NCBI GenBank assembly: GCA_910576125.1
Contig: CAJTHM010000003.1
Location: 1-64,000, forward strand
Reading direction: 5' to 3'
Length of the DNA stretch: 64,000 bases
DNA from: Lachnospiraceae bacterium
GTDB taxonomy: Bacteria > Bacillota > Clostridia > Lachnospirales > Lachnospiraceae
Both the position numbers and the translations under genes were made by a program. Each line of letters starts with the position of its first letter. Position 1 is the first letter of the stretch. Positions 60,081 to 64,000 of this stretch are shown piece by piece. A model generated the notes under the pieces. That model worked only from the letters and a program-made list of their open reading frames with translations. It ran no database searches and was not told the DNA's origin.

Positions 60081-61959
60081 GTATCTGCCTGTCCTGATTG
60101 TAGGAAGTATCATAGGCGCTTTTACGATAGCCTTTCTGGTGGCCTGGGCGGCGCTCCGGAAAGTGAAAGATGAGCCTGAGAAAGAGCGGAACATGCCGGA
60201 CAGGGAAATCGTCCGGCGGCTGATGCAGTATGCGAAGCCTTATTGGAAAAGCTTTGTTCTGGTATTTTTCGTCATGCTGTTTTCCATTGTGTATGATCTG
60301 GTGTCCCCGCTGATCATCGGACGAATCCAGGGCCTGATCAAGGATGACTTTGAACTGAGCCGGCTGTATGGCATGGTGGGGATGTACGCGGGGATTTTGG
60401 TGGTGTCCATGATCTGCACTTATCTGCAGGCCATGATTCTGCAGAAGACCGGCCAGAAGATTCTGTCCCAGATCCGGATGGACGTGTTCACCCATATCGA
60501 GACTTTGAGCCATGAGCAGCTGAACAATATCCCTGTGGGCAAGCTGGTGACCAGGGTCTCCAACGACCCCAATGCCATCTCCTATATGTTCACCAATATC
60601 CTGGTGACGCTGGCGAAGAATTCCATGGTGATTGTGGGGGTGCTGGGGGCCATGCTGATGCTGAACTACGCGCTGACGCTGATGGTGCTGTGCTTCGTGC
60701 CCTTTGTGGTGGTGTTCACCGTGATTTTCCGGAAGTTCTCCCGCAGGGTGCATCTCCAGGTGAACAATGCCACCACGGACATCAATACCTATCTGTCCGA
60801 GAACCTGTCAGGCATGAAGATTACCCAGATTTTCAACAGGGAGGAGCGGAAGCTGGGGGACTTCCTGGATCGTAGCCGGAATCTGCAGAAAGCCAAGATG
60901 AACAGGATGTTCGTCTTCGGCATTTTCCAGCCCATGGTCTATATGCTTTTCATTTCATCGAACTTATGTTTGTTCTATTTCGGGGCCAAGGGCTATATCA
61001 AGGACATCCATTATTTCGGTCAGGTGATTGACAGCAGCATCATGGTGTCCTTTTATATGTATATTTCCCGGTTCTTTAACCCTATCCAGAGCCTGGCGGA
61101 GCAGTTCGACATGCTGCAGCGTTCTTTTGCGGCGGCGGAGAAGATTTTCACCATCCTGGACATGGCGCCGGAGGTGGTGGATGAGCCGGATGCCATGGAA
61201 CTGCCGGAGATTCGGGGGGAGATTGAGTTCCGGGACGTGTGGTTTTGCTATAAGCCGGATGAATGGGTGCTGAAGGGCGTCTCTTTCCATGTGGAGCCCA
61301 AGCAGACGGTGGCTTTCGTGGGTTCTACCGGTTCGGGGAAGACTACAATCCTTAGTCTGATCTGCCGCAATTATGATATCCAGAAAGGGCAGATCCTCAT
61401 CGACGGCATCGATATCCGGAAGATAAAGATTTCTTCTCTGCGGCGGCATTTCGGCCAGATGCTCCAGGACGTGTTCCTGTTCTCCGGCGATATCCGCAGC
61501 AATATCCTGCTGCGCAAGGAGGGCGTGACGGACGGGGAAGTGTGGGATGCCTGCCGCTATGTGAACGCGGATTCCTTTATCGGCAAGCTGGAGAACGGCC
61601 TGGACGAGGTGGTGCGGGAGCGGGGCAACAATTTCTCCGCGGGCCAGCGGCAGCTCCTTTCCTTTGCCCGCACGATTATCCATAAGCCCTCGGTGATGAT
61701 CCTGGACGAGGCCACCGCCAATATCGACACGGAGACGGAGCTGCTGATTCAGGACAGCCTGGAGAAGATGAAGAATATCGGCACCATGCTGATCGTTGCC
61801 CACAGGCTTTCCACCATCCAGCACGCGGACAATATCATTCTGCTGTCCCACGGCCAGATCGTGGAGCAGGGCAGCCACCAGGAGCTGCTGCACCAGAAAG
61901 GGCGGTATTACGATCTGTATACCCTGCAGTACAATAAGCAGATGCTGCAGAATGCCTGA
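60064..61959 (+). CDS. heterodimeric ABC exporter subunit, catalytically complete
   Basis: 631-residue partner. A short N-terminal membrane segment (LIVGSIIGAFTIAFLVAWAA) precedes the usual six, so the first segment is extra. The ATPase domain has Walker A FVGSTGSGKTTI, signature FSAGQRQLL, and Walker B VMILDEATANID with the catalytic Glu present. It is paired with the preceding subunit through an overlapping start behind GAGGAGGAAGGAG. Together with the MATE gene it is likely a multidrug or peptide export unit. Confidence 0.93.
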   Translation: MSAMNEYLPVLIVGSIIGAFTIAFLVAWAALRKVKDEPEKERNMPDREIVRRLMQYAKPYWKSFVLVFFVMLFSIVYDLVSPLIIGRIQGLIKDDFELSRLYGMVGMYAGILVVSMICTYLQAMILQKTGQKILSQIRMDVFTHIETLSHEQLNNIPVGKLVTRVSNDPNAISYMFTNILVTLAKNSMVIVGVLGAMLMLNYALTLMVLCFVPFVVVFTVIFRKFSRRVHLQVNNATTDINTYLSENLSGMKITQIFNREERKLGDFLDRSRNLQKAKMNRMFVFGIFQPMVYMLFISSNLCLFYFGAKGYIKDIHYFGQVIDSSIMVSFYMYISRFFNPIQSLAEQFDMLQRSFAAAEKIFTILDMAPEVVDEPDAMELPEIRGEIEFRDVWFCYKPDEWVLKGVSFHVEPKQTVAFVGSTGSGKTTILSLICRNYDIQKGQILIDGIDIRKIKISSLRRHFGQMLQDVFLFSGDIRSNILLRKEGVTDGEVWDACRYVNADSFIGKLENGLDEVVRERGNNFSAGQRQLLSFARTIIHKPSVMILDEATANIDTETELLIQDSLEKMKNIGTMLIVAHRLSTIQHADNIILLSHGQIVEQGSHQELLHQKGRYYDLYTLQYNKQMLQNA

Positions 61960-62038
61960 ATTGCCGCGTGTGCTTCCGCCGTTGCGTCCTGTCCTGGCGC
62001 GCAGAGGGTCTCCGGAATGCGAGTTTCCTTTTGGCAGC

Positions 62039-64000
62039 TTATGGATTGCCCAGAATGCGCGCTAAGGTGGAAAACAGCTTGTCTATATCGATGGGTTTGC
62101 CCAGATGGGCATTCATACCGGCAGAGAGGACAAGCTGACGGTCCTCCTCAAAAGCATTGGCTGTCATGGCCACGATGGGCAGGCTGGCCAGGCTCAGGTC
62201 ATCCATGGCGCGGATGGTTTTGGTCGCTTCGATGCCGTCCATGACGGGCATTTGAATGTCCATGAGAATCAAATCATAGGGATTTTCCCTGGAGAGGCGG
62301 ACTTTCTCCACTGCTTCGGCCCCATTGGAGGCCACATCCACGATGCAGCCCGCATCTTCCAGGATGGTTACGGCGATTTCCTGGTTCAGCTCGTTATCCT
62401 CGGCCAGCAGAAGTCTTCGGCCGCTCAGGTGCTTTGCGGCAGCAGAAGCCTCTGGCAAGCTCTGGCTGTCGACATTTTGACTGAGACGAAAAGGAAAGGT
62501 AAAGGTGAAAGTGCTGCCACAGTCCTTTTTGCTCTCCACCGTAATCCGGCCTTTCATCAGTTCGGTCAGGTTCTTGGTGATGGACATGCCCAGGCCTGTG
62601 CCCTGTATGCCGCTGACAGTGGAGGTGCGCTCCCGCTCAAAGGGCTCGAAAATATGTTCGATAAATTCCGGGACCATCCCGATGCCGGTATCCCGGATGC
62701 AGAACTCGTAGACGGCGCTGTCCGGGCCCTCTCCGGGGTGTTCGGTGGCGGAGACAGAGATGGATCCGCCGGGGGGCGTGAATTTCAGGGCGTTGCTCAG
62801 CACATTCAGCAGCACCTGATTCAGGCGCAGCTGGTCACAGATGATATAGGGATGAATCAGGGAGCTGTCATCGAGATGGAAGTGCAGCTCTTTGCTTTTC
62901 AGGTCTGCCTGGATCATGGATTGGAGATTCAGCAGAATCTGGGGCAGATTGCAGGGCTTCTCTTCGATGACCACCTTGCCGCTCTCGATGCGGCTCATAT
63001 CCAGCACATCGTTGATGAGGCTGAGGAGGTGGCTGGAAGAGGCGGTAATCTTCTCCAAATAATTCTGCACCAGTTGCTGGTTGCCCAGATGGGCGGAGGC
63101 CAGCTTGGTGAAACCGATGATGGCATTCATGGGGGTGCGGATGTCGTGGGACATATTGTTGAGAAATGTGGTTTTCGCCCGGGAGGCCCGCTGGGCCTTG
63201 ATCAGGGCTTCCTCCAGTAGTTTGCGCTGTTCCAGTAGCTGCGCATCGGTTTCCTTGCGCCGGGTGATGTCTACGAACATGCCTACATAGGTGATGGGAG
63301 TGCCGTCCTCGCGCCGGGAAAGCTTGCCAGTAGCGCGAAACCACCGATATCCCCGGTCTTTCGTCAGGAGGCGGTATTCGACATTGTAGAGACGTTTGCC
63401 CGTGTAATCGTTGATGGCGGCATAGTATTGCTCCAGTACCCGGTCGTGGTCATCGGGGTGGAGCAAATCGGACCAGGAGTTGAGGGCATTGGGGAAATCC
63501 TGCTCGTCCCGGTAGCCTATCATGGTGCGGAATTCCTGGCTCCAGAAGACGCTGGTCATCTGTCCCTGTCTGTCGAATTCCATGGTCCACATGCCTGAAT
63601 GAAGAATCTCATGTACCAGCTTCAGTGCTGTGGACTCGTGCTCCAGAGCTTCCAGCGCCTCCAGACGTTCCTGGGCCAGCTGTGCGATATGGGCATCATT
63701 GATGGCCTTGCGCTTCTGCTCCGTGGTATCCTCTACAAAGACATAGAAGATATCGCCAAAGGAATCTGTATGTACGAAATGCCCATAGTCCGCAAGCCAC
63801 CGAACGAAGCCGTCTTTTCTGATTATGCGGTATTCCACATAGTCAAAATCCTTTCCGCATGTAAAAATCTGCTGCCGAATGCTTTGCTCGGCTGCCGCCA
63901 CATCCTCCGGGTGAATCAGTCCCGGAAAGACATAACCGGTAAGCTCCTGGAATTCCTCCAGGCTTTCACAGCCGTATATCTGAATCAGTGCCTGATTGGC
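62039..64000 (-). CDS. hybrid sensor histidine kinase/response regulator, 5' end outside the window
   Basis: Partial: it continues beyond 64000, so the N-terminus is not seen. Domains in order: PAS at the window edge, a second PAS (about 63560-63280), a coiled helix, the phosphoacceptor LNNMSHDIRTPMNAI, HATPase with N-box LNVLSNALKFTPPGG, DTGIGM and GTGLGMSI, then a receiver domain with DLILMDIQMPVMDGI. This is a hybrid kinase that senses an internal or redox signal through PAS and phosphorylates its own receiver. It may end a separate operon; it faces the ABC exporter gene tail to tail. Confidence 0.92.
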   Translation of the reverse strand, partial: ANQALIQIYGCESLEEFQELTGYVFPGLIHPEDVAAAEQSIRQQIFTCGKDFDYVEYRIIRKDGFVRWLADYGHFVHTDSFGDIFYVFVEDTTEQKRKAINDAHIAQLAQERLEALEALEHESTALKLVHEILHSGMWTMEFDRQGQMTSVFWSQEFRTMIGYRDEQDFPNALNSWSDLLHPDDHDRVLEQYYAAINDYTGKRLYNVEYRLLTKDRGYRWFRATGKLSRREDGTPITYVGMFVDITRRKETDAQLLEQRKLLEEALIKAQRASRAKTTFLNNMSHDIRTPMNAIIGFTKLASAHLGNQQLVQNYLEKITASSSHLLSLINDVLDMSRIESGKVVIEEKPCNLPQILLNLQSMIQADLKSKELHFHLDDSSLIHPYIICDQLRLNQVLLNVLSNALKFTPPGGSISVSATEHPGEGPDSAVYEFCIRDTGIGMVPEFIEHIFEPFERERTSTVSGIQGTGLGMSITKNLTELMKGRITVESKKDCGSTFTFTFPFRLSQNVDSQSLPEASAAAKHLSGRRLLLAEDNELNQEIAVTILEDAGCIVDVASNGAEAVEKVRLSRENPYDLILMDIQMPVMDGIEATKTIRAMDDLSLASLPIVAMTANAFEEDRQLVLSAGMNAHLGKPIDIDKLFSTLARILGNP

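Overview
The window looks like chromosome of a gut-type Lachnospiraceae (Clostridium cluster XIVa) bacterium. Evidence: strong AGGAGG-type ribosome sites, moderately high GC for a Firmicute, unencoded tRNA CCA ends, many two-component and CUT1 sugar-ABC genes, GH4/GH35/GH43 glycosidases, and Lachnospiraceae-type membrane proteins. This is inferred from gene content only; no marker gene was aligned.

Layout. 1-7.5 kb: small accessory genes (two GNAT acetyltransferases, an S51-like peptidase, an ECF sigma factor with its membrane partner, a HAD phosphatase, an APH(6)-like kinase) mixed with fragments of dead genes (histidine phosphatase, sulfatase). 7.8-10.1 kb: a collapsed prophage keeping a small hypothetical, HNH, terminase and holin scraps and an intact GH25-type endolysin. 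10.3-16.3 kb: four tRNA genes on the minus strand, two tRNA-Leu genes, a MATE exporter, a CYTH protein, DJ-1/PfpI, an M18 aminopeptidase and a lipoprotein. 16.4-19.9 kb: two large polytopic membrane proteins (DUF6020-like and a GT-C glycosyltransferase) in one operon. 19.9-24.3 kb: melA-type alpha-galactosidase divergent from an AraC regulator, ybaK, and a membrane metallophosphoesterase. 24.4-35.7 kb: carbohydrate island with a two-domain GH43 protein, an Fe-S aldo/keto reductase, and an operon of two CUT1 permeases, a binding lipoprotein, a LacI regulator and a GH35 beta-galactosidase, behind a promoter with TTGCGCAA operators. 36-43.8 kb: DUF1266 protein with a broken J-domain gene, deoB, a chemoreceptor, a DUF4886 protein, a winged-helix protein and a DUF3795 protein. 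43.9-52.7 kb: an ABC-2 exporter operon led by a 50-aa membrane protein, then about 3.5 kb of mobile debris (two Rpn/PD-(D/E)XK proteins, transposase and recombinase scraps), then a two-component system whose kinase is cut short, then dapB. 53-62 kb: two MATE exporters, a LysR regulator, and a heterodimeric ABC exporter behind a promoter with a palindromic spacer. The minus-strand gene at the right edge is a PAS/HisKA/REC hybrid kinase that runs out of the window.

Two themes stand out. First, five copies of a 102-103 bp MITE-like repeat with TATACTGC...GCAGTATA ends; its left arm can pair with either an internal or a terminal right arm, and three copies lie between divergent genes. Second, widespread gene decay: at least ten gene fragments, several joined precisely to unrelated fragments. 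The most interesting local reading is that the 43.9-46.9 kb ABC exporter, with four 11-bp direct repeats upstream, and the 50.6-51.8 kb two-component system were one stress or peptide-resistance module now split and disabled by mobile DNA.
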